Positions 45,401 through 54,136 of a DNA stretch of 64,000 nt are shown piece by piece. The DNA comes from Rhodococcus sp. G-MC3 (GTDB lineage: Bacteria; Actinomycetota; Actinomycetes; Mycobacteriales; Mycobacteriaceae). The first letter of the stretch is position 1. Every line of letters starts with the position of its first letter. The DNA lies in the NCBI RefSeq assembly GCF_030063335.1, contig NZ_JASISW010000007.1, positions 62,001 through 126,000 of the forward strand, given 5' to 3'. A program made the translations under genes and the position numbers. The notes beneath the pieces were generated by a model. The model was not told where the DNA came from and ran no database searches. It saw nothing but the letters and a program-made list of their open reading frames with translations.

Positions 45401-48400
45401 AGCCGTGGAACGGCGCGGGCTCAGATCCTCGGCCACACGGTCGAACGGGATGTCCGCATTCGCGAACGCGGCGAGATCGCGGTCGCGAACCAGGGCCAGC
45501 AACTCACCGAACGTCGAGGCGGGGTCGACCGAGGTCCGTAGTGTCAGGGTCCCGACGAACATGCCGACGAGGTCGTCGAGCGCCGCATCGCCGCGACCGG
45601 CGACGGGGGCACCGACGGTGACCTCGCGCTCGCCCGACAGCTTGGCCAGCAGGACCGTCAACGCGGTGTGCACGATCATGAACTGTGTGGTGCCGGTGCT
45701 CCGTGCCAGGGCGGAAACGGCGGTGCGCGTGGCGGCCGGAACGGAGAACGTCACGGTGTCGCCGCGATGCGAAGCGACGGCTGGTCGTGGTCGGTCGGTG
45801 GGTAGCGGCAGGAGTTCGGGCACACCGCTGAGTTCTTCGGTCCAGAACGCGAGTTGCCGGGCGATCAGCGAATCCGGATCGGACTCGGAGCCGAGCGATT
45901 GCAGCATCCACAGCGAGTAGTCCGCGTACTGCACCGGCAGTGGTGCCCAGTCGGGAGCCCGGCCGGCACTTCGCGCGCTGTAGGCCAGCATCACGTCACG
46001 CGCCAACGGGCGCATAGACCAGCCGTCGGCTGCGATGTGGTGCGTGACCACCAGGAGAACGTGCTGGTCAGGAGCGAGTCGGAAGACCGCGGCACGGACG
46101 GGCGGCCGCTGCGTCACGTCGAATCCGCGTGCCGCGATGCCGACAATGGCACCGGTCAGCATCTGCTCGGTAGTGTCGCTGATCCGTACATCGAGGCTGT
46201 CGGAGTTCAAGACGCTCGAGTCGACGATCACCTGGCGTGGTCCATCGGGTGAATCGGGGTAGACGGTGCGCAAGGCCTCGTGCCGATCGAGAACGTCGAA
46301 GACGGACTCGACCAAAGCATCTGCGTCGAGCGTCCCGGTCAGCCGTACTGCGGCCGCGATGTTGTAGGCACCGGAGCTGGGGTCGAACCGGTTGAGCAGC
46401 CACATTCGATGTTGGTTCGGTGCGAGCGGTATCGACAACGGCCGTGCCACCCGATTCAGAGCTGGCCGGCCGGCGGCGGCGGTCAGTCGCCCGACCAGCC
46501 CGCGGACCGAGGGGTTGTCGAACAGGTCGCGCACCCCGACGGAGGCACCGAGCTCGGCGTTGATTCGAGCAACCACTTGTGTTGCCGTCAAGGAATTTCC
46601 GCCGAGTTCGAACCAGCTGGTGGTAGCGCCAACTCCTGGGGCAATACCTGCTGGGGCGATACCTGCTGGGGCGATACCGAGAACCTCGGCGAATATCCGT
46701 GCCACAACCATTTCGGACTCGCCTGACGGCGGCACGATGTCGGTGGCCGAGGCGACTGGCTCCGGTAGCGCAGACCTGTCCAATTTGCCGTTGCGGCTCA
46801 ACGGGAGTCGAGTAAGCGGAACATATGTCGACGGGGTCATGTAGGCCGGAAGTTCGGACTCGACTCCGCTGCGGATATCGGCCTCGGTCGCGGAGCCGCA
46901 CACGTAGGCAACGAGCCGGTCGGAATCTCCGGTTCCTCGAACAGTGGCAACGGCGCTGGTAACGCCGGGCACCCGCAGGAGCGCCGCTTCGATCTCGCCG
47001 AGCTCGAGGCGCTGACCTCTGAGTTTGACCTGGAAGTCGTTGCGGCCCACATACTGCAGCTCCCCGCTCAGGGTCCACCGAACAAGGTCACCGGTTCGGT
47101 ACATCCTGCGGCCGCCCTGATGCGGGTCGGCCACGAAGCGGTTCGAGGTCAGTCCTGGCCGACTCACGTAACCGCGGGCGAGTTGATCGCCGGAGAGATA
47201 GAGTTCGCCGATCGTGCCGATGGGGACGGTACGCAGTGCCCAGTCGAGCACCTTGACCTGTGTGTTCCACACGGGCACGCCGATCGGAACCGGACCGGAG
47301 TCCGTCCCCTCGGTCCGGTGATAGGTGACGTCCACCGCAGCCTCGGTAGGACCGTACAGATTGTGAAGTTCTACATCGAGCGCAGTTTGAGTACGCTGCA
47401 CGCTCGAACGAGCCAATGCTTCGCCGCTTGCAAAGATCTGGCGCAGCGAGCCTCGGTCGGTGTTGTCTCCCTGCGCCAGAAACAGATCGAGCATCGATGG
47501 TACGAAGTGTGTGGTGGTGACGCCTTCGTCGCGGATCAACGAAGACAGGTACCTCGGGTCGCGGTGGCCTTCCGGCTCGGCGATGACGGTGCGTGCCCCG
47601 GCAAGGTGCGGCCAGAACAGTTCCCACACGGACACGTCGAACGTCGTCGGGGTCTTGTGAAGGACGACGTCGGTGCGGTCGAGCGGGTAGGTGTCCTGCA
47701 TCCACAGCAGCCTGTTGCCAATGGAAGCATGCGATACCGCAACGCCTTTCGGCATTCCGGTCGAGCCTGAGGTGAATAGAATGTATGCGGTGTTGTGGCC
47801 CCGCAACGGTGTACGGCGCTCGGAGTCTGCGATCGGTGAGGTTCGGTATGCCGAAAGGTCGAGTGTGAGCGGATCGATCACCGGGACCGCGCTGTCCACT
47901 CGCGAGCCGAACACCATGACCGGCGATGCTGTCTCGGTCATGTAGGCGATCCGGGCGGCGGGAAGCGACGGATCGAGGGGCAGGTACGCGGCCCCGGCGT
48001 GAACGATGGCATGGATCACCACGAGCTGCTCGATCGAACGCGGCATCGAGATGGCCACTACGGATTCCGGTCCGACATCTCGTGAGATCAGGAACCGAGC
48101 GAGGCAGTTCACGCGTGCAGCGAAGTTCTCGAACGTCAATGATCGACCGTCGAACACAACGCACGTGTCGCTGCTGTTCACCCTTCCCAGCAGATCGACG
48201 AGTGTCGTGGACTGCAGATCGACGGTGGTTGCGTTCCAGTCCGAGACGATCGCACGACGCTCCAGCGCGCCGAGCACGTCGATGCCGACCACCGGGGCGT
48301 CGGGGCGCTCGGCCATGGCGAGCAGGACGCGCTCGAGCCGCTGCGCGATCGAGTCGACCCGTGCTTCGGAGAGCGCGTCGGGTGAAAAGCGCAGCGTCAT

Positions 48401-51400
48401 GGTCGGTGTCGGCTCGAGCACGGTGACCAGGGTCAGCGGGTAGTGCGTCGAGTCGGCCACCTCGATGCCGAGCACCCGCATCCCGCCGATATCGGTGTCG
48501 GCATCGAGTGCACTGTGATCGATGGGGTAGGACTCGAAGACTGCGAGAGTGTCGAAGCCGGCGCCCGGGCCGACCGCCGCCGTGATCTCGGCAAGGCCGA
48601 CGTGGTGAACATCGAGCAGTTCCACCTGCTCGCGTTGAATTCGTGTCGCCGCACTCCGCACGGTGTCACGAACATCGAGGCTCACTCGCAGCGGAAGGGT
48701 GTTGATGAACAGTCCCACAGTCTCTGTCACGCCGGCCAGCTCGGCGGGCCTGCCGGAGACGGTGGCGCCGAACACGACGTCGGGGCGTGAGAGAACTGTC
48801 GACAACACTATCGACCACGCTGTCTGCACAACGGTGTTGATCGTGACCTGAAGTGACTCTGCGATGCCGCGGAGAGCCGCGCCGTCGATTCGAACGTCGA
48901 CATCCTGGGGTAGCGCTCCGCCGACCGGGACGGCATCGGCCACCAGCGTGGGTTCGTCGACTCCGGAGAGGGCATCGATCCAGCGGGTTACACCGCCGTC
49001 GCGATCGGCCAACCAGAGAAGGTAGTTGCGGTAGGGCCTGGCCGGAATGTCGATGGTGGCGTCGGCGGCGTAGAGGACGAGCAGTTCCTTGATGAGGATC
49101 GGCATGGACCAGCCGTCGAACAGGATGTGGTGGTTGGTGACGACGAGCGCAGATCTTGTGGGCCCACTGAGCAGCGCGAACCGAATCAGTGGCGGCGCGG
49201 CCATGTCGAATGGGCGGAGTCGCTCCTCGTCCGTGAGCTGAGCCCAGTTGAGCTGCGCAGAGTCAGCGGTGTGCTCTTCGCGCCAGGGCACCTCGCACAC
49301 GTCGAGAACTACCTGCACAGCAATGCCGCGCGAATCGTGAACGAAAGCGGTGCGGAGATTGTCGTGGCGGGCGAGCAACCGTGAAGCAGCACGGTGGAGC
49401 CGCTCGGCGTCGATACGGCCACCGAGTTCGAAGACGATCTGCGCGGTGTAGACGTCGAGGCTTCCTCGCGTCAACTCCGAGTGGAACAGCAGCCCACGCT
49501 GCAGAGGAGCGAGAGGCCACACATCGGCGATACCGCCGAAACGTGTGTGCCACTGGTCGAGTCGATTCTGGTCGATGCTGACGAGCGGGACATCGCTCGG
49601 AGTGAGCACTCCCGCTTCGGGGTCGCGCCCGTGCTCGGCCAGCGAGGCCATGTTCTGTGCCCAGAGGTCGGCGAGTGTGCGGACGTCGCGACGCTCCAGC
49701 ACACCCGTCGGGAACCCGATGCGGGCGAACAGCGTTCCTTCCGATACCGCGGCGTTGATATCGAGCACCGATACGGTCAGCAGACGCTCACCGCTACCGG
49801 AATCGGCTGCAACGCTCAGGTCAGGCGTCCACGGTTGGCCCTGCATCGATTCGGGAACTCCCGTATCGACGCGGCCCAGGTAGTTGAAGCTGATGCGCGG
49901 GGATGGGGCGTCGCCCAAGGCCCCGCGGGCGCGCAGCGCTCCGTACCCGATCTTCGCCGACGGAACCGCGCGGAGCTGCTCCTTCACGGTCTTGACGATG
50001 TCGGCGGGCGAGAGGGCAGAGGTCAAAAGGGCGGGGGTCAAAAGGGCGGGGGTCGACGACAAGCGCACGGGGTAGGCGGCAGTGAACCAGCCGACAGTGC
50101 GGGACAGATCCGCTCCGCGAACCGATTCTTCCTCGCGCCCATGGCTTTCGACGAGGATGAGATGGGACTTCACCGCATTCCATTGCACCAAGGCAGCCGT
50201 CAGCGCGGCCAGGAGTGCATCCTCGGGCCCCATGCGGTACTTGGTTGCCAGCGCGCCGAGCAGGGAGTCGGTGTCCTCCCGCGACAGGCTCAGCTCCACG
50301 ACCTGGGTGGTTGCACCGGTGTCGCGTCCGTCGAGTTCGCGGGACCCGATCTGCGTGCTCTCGCCGTTCAACACCTCCCGCCAGGCCGCCTCCTGCACGA
50401 TGTCGAGGTCCGCAGTGTCGAGCTCGGCGACAGCGTGAGACCACCGGCGCATGGAGGTCGAAACAGGTGGCAGCGCAACAGAAGAGAACGCAGCAGCCAG
50501 GTCCGGCACCAGGATGCGCCACGAGACACCGTCGACCACCAGGTGATGCGCTACGAGGATCAGCCGTGGCCCGTCAGGCCCGCTCACGTGGACGACCTGA
50601 AGCATGACGCCTTCGCGTGGCCGCAACCGAAGTCCCGCTCGGCGAACAGCGTCGGCAACATCGGTCGTCTCGAGATCGGTCGTCTCGAAATCGGTAGTCT
50701 CGAATCTGACCAACGACTTGGCGTCGATGGTGCCAGCAGGCTGCACGTCGAGCTCGTCGCCGATCAGACGCGCGCGCAGCATGTCGTGGTGGTCGATGAC
50801 GGCCGCCACCGCACGCAGCAGGTTGTCATGGTCCACGTCGGCAGGCGCGATCAGGACGAGTGCCTGATAGAACGAATCCAGGTCCGCGGGTTCCTGCGTG
50901 CGTGCCATTACCGATTCCGCGATCGGTAGCAGCGCTGTCGTGCCGATACCGCCGCCGGCGAGCTCGTCGAGCACGATGCGTTTTGCACCCAACAGTGCGA
51001 CCTCGGCGAGCCCAGCCACGGTCCGACGCTCGAACACGTCACGCGGGGTGAACACCACGCCCGATGCCTTTGCCCGCGAAACCAATTGAATAGCAACGAT
51101 GCTGTCGCCGCCGAGCTCGAAGAACGAGTCGTCGGCGCCGACGGAATCCCGCCCGAGCACCTCGGCCATGGACTCGGCGATCACCCGTTCGATCGGTCCG
51201 GCTGCGCTTCGGAATCCTGCGTTTTGGAACCCTGCGCTTCGGAACCCTGCGCTGTTCGCGCCCGCAAACGGGTCGGGTAGGGCCGACCTGTCGACCTTGC
51301 CCGACGCGGTGAGCGGGACGGTGTCCAGCTCCACCAGATGAACCGGAATCATTTGCGCCGTGAGGAACTCCGACGCGAGAGCGACGAGCGAGTCACGGTC

Positions 51401-54136
51401 GAACTCGTAGCCGGATTTGATCTTGACGTACGACACCAGAACGGCGCGTCCATCCCGTTCGGCAACCGTCGAGACCACGAAATCTGCAGACTGGTGCCAG
51501 GAGAGGACAGCGTCGACCTCGCCCAGCTCGATACGCATCCCGTTGAGCTGAACCTGGAAGTCGCTGCGGCCGACGAACTCCAACGCCGTCTCGGCGCCAG
51601 TTCCGCGCCACCGTACGACGTCGCCGGTGCGATACAGGCGAGCACCGGAGCCGTACGGGTCTGCGAGAAATCGGCTTGCCGTCAACGCGGGCCGTCGGTG
51701 ATAGCCGCGAGCCAAACCTGCTCCGCCGAGGTACAACTCACCTGTCATGCCGATGGGGACCGGCCTGAGCCAACGGTCGAGCACTACTGCGGATGTTCCC
51801 TGCAGCGGGGTGCCGATCGAGATCCCGCGTGGATCGGTCTGCGTCGCCGACATGGTGACGACGATCGTCGTCTCGGTCGGGCCGTAGCTGTTACGAAGGT
51901 CGGCGTGGCCGCGCAGCCGATCGACCAGATCGGGCGGGCAGATGTCACCGCCGACGACGACCGACCGAAGCGAGGGGATCTTGTCCACGTCGACCGTCGA
52001 CAGTAGAGCAGGCGCAGTGACGATGTGAGTGACGCCAGCGGAGACAAGCAGTGCGGTGAGTTCGGAGCCTCCGTACACGTCGGCCGGAGCAATCACCATC
52101 GAAGCTCCCGCGCTGAACGCGGCGAGCATCTCGAACACCGATGCGTCGAAACTCGACGACGAGAAACGCAGAACCCGAGAACCAACGTTCAACGCCATCT
52201 CGGGGCGTTGGTCGGCGGTGAATGCAGCGAGACCGCGATGACCGACGACTACTCCCTTGGGAGTACCGGTGGATCCCGATGTGTAGATAACGTATGCGGC
52301 GTGATCGGGGTGCAGCTTGGTGCGTCGGTCGGGGTCTGAGATCGCAGCGTCGGAGCGACTCGCGATTTCGCTCACGAACTCGGGATCGTCGAGGCCGAGC
52401 CAGTGCACTCGATCGGGAAGCGCGCCGGCCAGCGCGAGCGTGCTGAGCCCGACCAGAACTCCGGAATCGAGCACCATGTGCGCTATCCGTTCGTCCGGGT
52501 ACGTCGGATCGATCGGGAGGAACGCTGCACCGGATTTTGCTGTGGCCCAGAAGGCTATGACGGAATCGACTCCGCGCGGCAATGCCACCGCGACCACGCT
52601 GTCCGGACCTGCGCCGCGGGTGATCAAAGCACGGGCGAGGGCGTTGCTTGCGGTGTCGAGTTCGTTATAGGTGACAGTGCGGTCGCCTTCGACCAACGCG
52701 ACACCATCGGGATTTTTTTGGACGCCGAGCCCGAGGATCTCGGGCAGCAGTGTCCGCGCGGGGCTGGAGCTGCCTCTGGCCGGCACGATCGTCGCAGTCT
52801 CGGCGGCGTCGAGAATATCGAGACCGAGTACCGGGAACGTAGGATCGCTGGCGAGAAACTGGGCGAGGAGGCCGATGAACCGCTGGTAGAGGTCCTCGAA
52901 CACGTCGCGGGTGTAGACGTTCGGATTCGCCTCGAACTCGATCCGCGCGCGCGCACTGTCCACCGGGGGGTAGATGTTGACCGACAGGTCCTCGACTGGG
53001 CCGGTGGAAAGGACGTTGAACCTGCCGGTTCGAGGGCCGAACCGTACGTCGGTTTCATAGGCCATGATGTTGACCGCCGGCCCGAAGAATCCTCGATGTC
53101 CCTTGCTCGCGCCTGCGTCGCGGCGGATGTCCTCGGCGCGATATCGCTGATGGCGGAGCGCTCCCGTCAATTCGAGTTGAACGGCTTCCACGAGAGAGCC
53201 AATGGTGGTGTCGGGCCCAATTCGCGCCCGGATCGGCAGCACGTTCGAGATCATCCCGCCCGATCGGCGAAGAAGTGCCGTCGTGCGGCCCGCCACCGGC
53301 AGGCTGAGGACTACGTCGTCCGCCCCGGTGAGGCGGGAGAGAAATGCCGCGACGGCCGAGACAGCGATCGGAGCAAAGGCCGAGTCGAGTCGTTGTGCAC
53401 TGCGCGCCAGCGCACGTTCGAGAGTCTCCGGCAGTGACCCACCGCAGAGACGCGACCGGGCGGCCGGCGGCGCCACAATCCCGGTAGGACTGATGGGCGT
53501 GGGGAGATCCCGGGTCTTGTCCTGCCAGTAGAGCCGGTCTTTTTCGAAGCGCGAGGACTGTCGGTACTCGGTTTCGGCTGCGTACACATCTTCGAGCGGT
53601 CCAGCTTTCGATGGCGACGGTTCGACGCCCTCGATGCGGGCCGTATAGATCTCGGCCGCACGATTCATCAGCCGAACCGCACCGTAACCGTCGAGCGCCA
53701 GGTGGTGGACATGGGAGTACCAGAACGTGCGTGCTGTATCGATTCGAAGCGTCGCGGCTTTGATCAGCGGATCGGTGACCAGATCGATCGGCTCGGAGTA
53801 TGCGCCTCGCATCCATTCGAGTGCCGCGCCCTCGGGATCGGCCTCGCCGGAAAAGTCGAGTGTCTCCGAATCGTTGCCCGCTGGCGTTTCGACGTACTGA
53901 TGAGGTTCACCGTCGATCTCGATCAGACGGAGCGACCCGGCACCGAGTTCCGCAGCAGCCTGCCGCGCGGACTCGCGCATTCGATCGTGGTCAAGATCTC
54001 CGCGGACGTCGATGTAGTTGGCGATGGTGATCGGAACGTCGGGCATGAGGTGCTGCGCGAACCACAGGCCACGCTGCGCTGCTGTGAGCGGGAACGGGTC
54101 CGTCTGGGCGGCTGTTACGGTGTCGGCCGATTCCAC
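39482..54136 (-). CDS. Four-module non-ribosomal peptide synthetase
   Basis: This 4884-residue synthetase has modules C-A-T-E, C-A-T, C-A-T and C-A-T-TE. Approximate residues are C1 14-440, A1 455-945, T1 serine 1010, E 1060-1525, C2 1530-1970, A2 1985-2450, T2 serine 2515, C3 2560-3000, A3 3010-3480, T3 serine 3539, C4 3590-4030, A4 4045-4520, T4 serine 4584, TE 4640-4884. All C domains keep HHxxxDG; E has HHLVVDGVSW. C1 resembles the EntF condensation domain, so the chain may begin with an acyl or aryl group. Manually read codes are A1 DAFVVGSIVK, A2 DVWHFSLVDK (serine, the EntF code), A3 DALFVGAVAK and A4 DMGLCGGDIK. The predicted product is D-X1-Ser-X3-X4. The TE nucleophile is in GWSLGG. 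GTG is the start; the stop overlaps the esterase gene. Confidence 0.96.
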   Translation of the reverse strand: MESADTVTAAQTDPFPLTAAQRGLWFAQHLMPDVPITIANYIDVRGDLDHDRMRESARQAAAELGAGSLRLIEIDGEPHQYVETPAGNDSETLDFSGEADPEGAALEWMRGAYSEPIDLVTDPLIKAATLRIDTARTFWYSHVHHLALDGYGAVRLMNRAAEIYTARIEGVEPSPSKAGPLEDVYAAETEYRQSSRFEKDRLYWQDKTRDLPTPISPTGIVAPPAARSRLCGGSLPETLERALARSAQRLDSAFAPIAVSAVAAFLSRLTGADDVVLSLPVAGRTTALLRRSGGMISNVLPIRARIGPDTTIGSLVEAVQLELTGALRHQRYRAEDIRRDAGASKGHRGFFGPAVNIMAYETDVRFGPRTGRFNVLSTGPVEDLSVNIYPPVDSARARIEFEANPNVYTRDVFEDLYQRFIGLLAQFLASDPTFPVLGLDILDAAETATIVPARGSSSPARTLLPEILGLGVQKNPDGVALVEGDRTVTYNELDTASNALARALITRGAGPDSVVAVALPRGVDSVIAFWATAKSGAAFLPIDPTYPDERIAHMVLDSGVLVGLSTLALAGALPDRVHWLGLDDPEFVSEIASRSDAAISDPDRRTKLHPDHAAYVIYTSGSTGTPKGVVVGHRGLAAFTADQRPEMALNVGSRVLRFSSSSFDASVFEMLAAFSAGASMVIAPADVYGGSELTALLVSAGVTHIVTAPALLSTVDVDKIPSLRSVVVGGDICPPDLVDRLRGHADLRNSYGPTETTIVVTMSATQTDPRGISIGTPLQGTSAVVLDRWLRPVPIGMTGELYLGGAGLARGYHRRPALTASRFLADPYGSGARLYRTGDVVRWRGTGAETALEFVGRSDFQVQLNGMRIELGEVDAVLSWHQSADFVVSTVAERDGRAVLVSYVKIKSGYEFDRDSLVALASEFLTAQMIPVHLVELDTVPLTASGKVDRSALPDPFAGANSAGFRSAGFQNAGFRSAAGPIERVIAESMAEVLGRDSVGADDSFFELGGDSIVAIQLVSRAKASGVVFTPRDVFERRTVAGLAEVALLGAKRIVLDELAGGGIGTTALLPIAESVMARTQEPADLDSFYQALVLIAPADVDHDNLLRAVAAVIDHHDMLRARLIGDELDVQPAGTIDAKSLVRFETTDFETTDLETTDVADAVRRAGLRLRPREGVMLQVVHVSGPDGPRLILVAHHLVVDGVSWRILVPDLAAAFSSVALPPVSTSMRRWSHAVAELDTADLDIVQEAAWREVLNGESTQIGSRELDGRDTGATTQVVELSLSREDTDSLLGALATKYRMGPEDALLAALTAALVQWNAVKSHLILVESHGREEESVRGADLSRTVGWFTAAYPVRLSSTPALLTPALLTSALSPADIVKTVKEQLRAVPSAKIGYGALRARGALGDAPSPRISFNYLGRVDTGVPESMQGQPWTPDLSVAADSGSGERLLTVSVLDINAAVSEGTLFARIGFPTGVLERRDVRTLADLWAQNMASLAEHGRDPEAGVLTPSDVPLVSIDQNRLDQWHTRFGGIADVWPLAPLQRGLLFHSELTRGSLDVYTAQIVFELGGRIDAERLHRAASRLLARHDNLRTAFVHDSRGIAVQVVLDVCEVPWREEHTADSAQLNWAQLTDEERLRPFDMAAPPLIRFALLSGPTRSALVVTNHHILFDGWSMPILIKELLVLYAADATIDIPARPYRNYLLWLADRDGGVTRWIDALSGVDEPTLVADAVPVGGALPQDVDVRIDGAALRGIAESLQVTINTVVQTAWSIVLSTVLSRPDVVFGATVSGRPAELAGVTETVGLFINTLPLRVSLDVRDTVRSAATRIQREQVELLDVHHVGLAEITAAVGPGAGFDTLAVFESYPIDHSALDADTDIGGMRVLGIEVADSTHYPLTLVTVLEPTPTMTLRFSPDALSEARVDSIAQRLERVLLAMAERPDAPVVGIDVLGALERRAIVSDWNATTVDLQSTTLVDLLGRVNSSDTCVVFDGRSLTFENFAARVNCLARFLISRDVGPESVVAISMPRSIEQLVVIHAIVHAGAAYLPLDPSLPAARIAYMTETASPVMVFGSRVDSAVPVIDPLTLDLSAYRTSPIADSERRTPLRGHNTAYILFTSGSTGMPKGVAVSHASIGNRLLWMQDTYPLDRTDVVLHKTPTTFDVSVWELFWPHLAGARTVIAEPEGHRDPRYLSSLIRDEGVTTTHFVPSMLDLFLAQGDNTDRGSLRQIFASGEALARSSVQRTQTALDVELHNLYGPTEAAVDVTYHRTEGTDSGPVPIGVPVWNTQVKVLDWALRTVPIGTIGELYLSGDQLARGYVSRPGLTSNRFVADPHQGGRRMYRTGDLVRWTLSGELQYVGRNDFQVKLRGQRLELGEIEAALLRVPGVTSAVATVRGTGDSDRLVAYVCGSATEADIRSGVESELPAYMTPSTYVPLTRLPLSRNGKLDRSALPEPVASATDIVPPSGESEMVVARIFAEVLGIAPAGIAPAGIAPGVGATTSWFELGGNSLTATQVVARINAELGASVGVRDLFDNPSVRGLVGRLTAAAGRPALNRVARPLSIPLAPNQHRMWLLNRFDPSSGAYNIAAAVRLTGTLDADALVESVFDVLDRHEALRTVYPDSPDGPRQVIVDSSVLNSDSLDVRISDTTEQMLTGAIVGIAARGFDVTQRPPVRAAVFRLAPDQHVLLVVTHHIAADGWSMRPLARDVMLAYSARSAGRAPDWAPLPVQYADYSLWMLQSLGSESDPDSLIARQLAFWTEELSGVPELLPLPTDRPRPAVASHRGDTVTFSVPAATRTAVSALARSTGTTQFMIVHTALTVLLAKLSGEREVTVGAPVAGRGDAALDDLVGMFVGTLTLRTSVDPASTFGELLALVRDRDLAAFANADIPFDRVAEDLSPRRSTAHHPLFQVMLSLDDPVPTVELPGLTVSPLPAVGAVAKFDLQLALGTNDLHGTFTYATDLFDASTAEAFAELFVAILSAGVADPTIVVGDLASPNPTVLHGTPALRRRTLPSALSAAVVSSAGGDAVISGTDTLSYPTLDDASTRIARALIARGAGPETSVVIALPRGATQITMLWAVAKTGAACVPVDPTYPAERIEHILTDSKATLGITESIRSGDLDWIHPDELDARSGSAFPITEDELRSPLRPENPAYIIYTSGSTGVPKGVTVTHTGLANLIAELTERLKVDNGSRTLHFASASFDASILELLLTIGAGATMTIAPPETYGGAELTAALRGVTHAFLTPAAAATIDPDSVPDLRVLVVGGEACRPELAAVWADRLSLFNAYGPTEATVATTMTDPLVPGAPIHIGGPIRGVDTYVLDSRLHPVPAGVIGELYLGGDALARGYIGQFTSTATAFVADPFGRGGRLYRTGDRVRSAGGTFSRDLEYHGRADHQVKIRGFRIELGEVDAVLTRHPGVEHAVSVVRADSVVSYVVLASAVDLPEITIHAARSLPAHMVPRAVTIIDRIPMTKAGKTDHGALPEPVFRTREYIAPRTDSEVIVADVFAVVFAVERVGVDDDFFDLGGNSLVATRALARINELAGTNLAVRALFESPTVAGLAAAVDSAESSDLPALRALPRPERIPLSAAQRRMWLLNQADPGSAAYNIGFAVRLSGSLDSAALAKAVRDVVERHESLRTLYPATGDPHQVILPADSVVLDLEPRDLDESAVLGAAADVLGRGFDVTTGVPLRGALFRTSLDQYVLLLAVHHISADGVSMVPLARDVVSAYAARVHGAPAPWDPLPVQYADFALWQHEILGSDTDPSSVASRQLGYWRETLAGLPDVMELPTDRPRAAVASQRGAHVDFVVDTAVLAAARSLAHRHSASVFMVMNAAYAVLLSRLSGSTDIAIGTTVSGRGVGALDDVVGMFVGTLVLRNEVRGGATFGELLDSVRDTNLDALANSDVPFEKVVDAVRPTRSTSHSPLFQALLAYEPPRPKTMELPSLTVSEFPYESGVTRFDLALTLAEDEETLQGSLRYSTDLFDESTAEHFAQRFQRILAAAVRNPTAAVGDIDMLSTAERAALLPVRGERSVEARTLPELIAEAVTRNPDGVAVRWDGEDHTYRNVDEESTRLARVLLGYGVGPETVVAIGLPRSLHSVLAVWAVTKTGAAYVPVDPAYPADRLRHMVGDSGADMGITLGAHRSGLPGCVNWLELDDTEHRAELTRATTDPVSAEELTGPVHLDTAAYMIYTSGSTGLPKGVTVSHRGLANLAESRRRLHRITPTSRFLHNTSPSFDMAVGEIVSALSASATLVVSPPELLGGDELVNFLKAEHVTHTLTTPSLLSSLDPAGLDELEVVCVGGEACGPELVARWAPGRVMLNGYGPTEATDISTLGEVEAGLPLDIGRPIIGFEALVLDSRLHPVPIGSAGELYLAGPALARGYHGRSALTASRFVADPHGGGRMYRTGDIVRWTADAALRYSGRADTQVKIRGFRVELGEIDAVLCARDGIDFAVTLGHTTGSGETVLVSYVLGCSDGLLAHARRALPAYMVPSAVMTLESVPRTPTGKLDIGALPAPEFTSARRHYRPPSTATEQLVIETFSEVLDMKDTGQSKVGVADDFFALGGSSLTAMRVLRTLREATGTSVSLHALLADPTPQSLASLIDSGSESGSSFDIVFPIDTTGSGAPLFCIHPIVGLSWCYGGLKQYTDRPIYGIQTPSAAQLPDSLEALAQRYIDEIEKIAPDGPYHLLGWSLGGTIAHAIAVRLRELGKTVGSLVMLDSHAVQPNDIWDTELPASDLLEAVGITVPGIDGTNIEGQLISLDSLPSLVAGSGVIDRADVEQLLAAARHNHELALRHQPGVYDGDVLYVGAAHEERQGLSTWHPYVRGTISNFSVPQTHWQMTSTTALRAVGPLVEQHIAHAGVAS
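46632..46676. repeat. 15-bp tandem repeat in the A2-T2 linker of the NRPS
   Basis: Three 15-bp units (46632-46646, 46647-46661, 46662-46676) encode the repeated GIAPA-type linker; the last two are identical and the first differs at a few bases. The frame is kept. Confidence 0.85.
50015..50058. repeat. 15-bp tandem repeat in the NRPS epimerisation domain
   Basis: Units at 50015-50029 and 50030-50044, plus a near-complete third, encode PALLTPALLTSAL. The frame is kept. Confidence 0.8.
50661..50705. repeat. 15-bp tandem repeat near the start of the NRPS epimerisation domain
   Basis: Three 15-bp units (50661-50675, 50676-50690, 50691-50705) with one or two differences encode FETTDFETTDLETTD. 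The frame is kept. Confidence 0.9.
51202..51260. repeat. 15-bp tandem repeat in the A1-T1 linker of the NRPS
   Basis: Three units (51202-51216, 51217-51231, 51232-51246) and a partial fourth encode SAGFRSAGFQNAGFRSA. The frame is kept. Confidence 0.9.
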
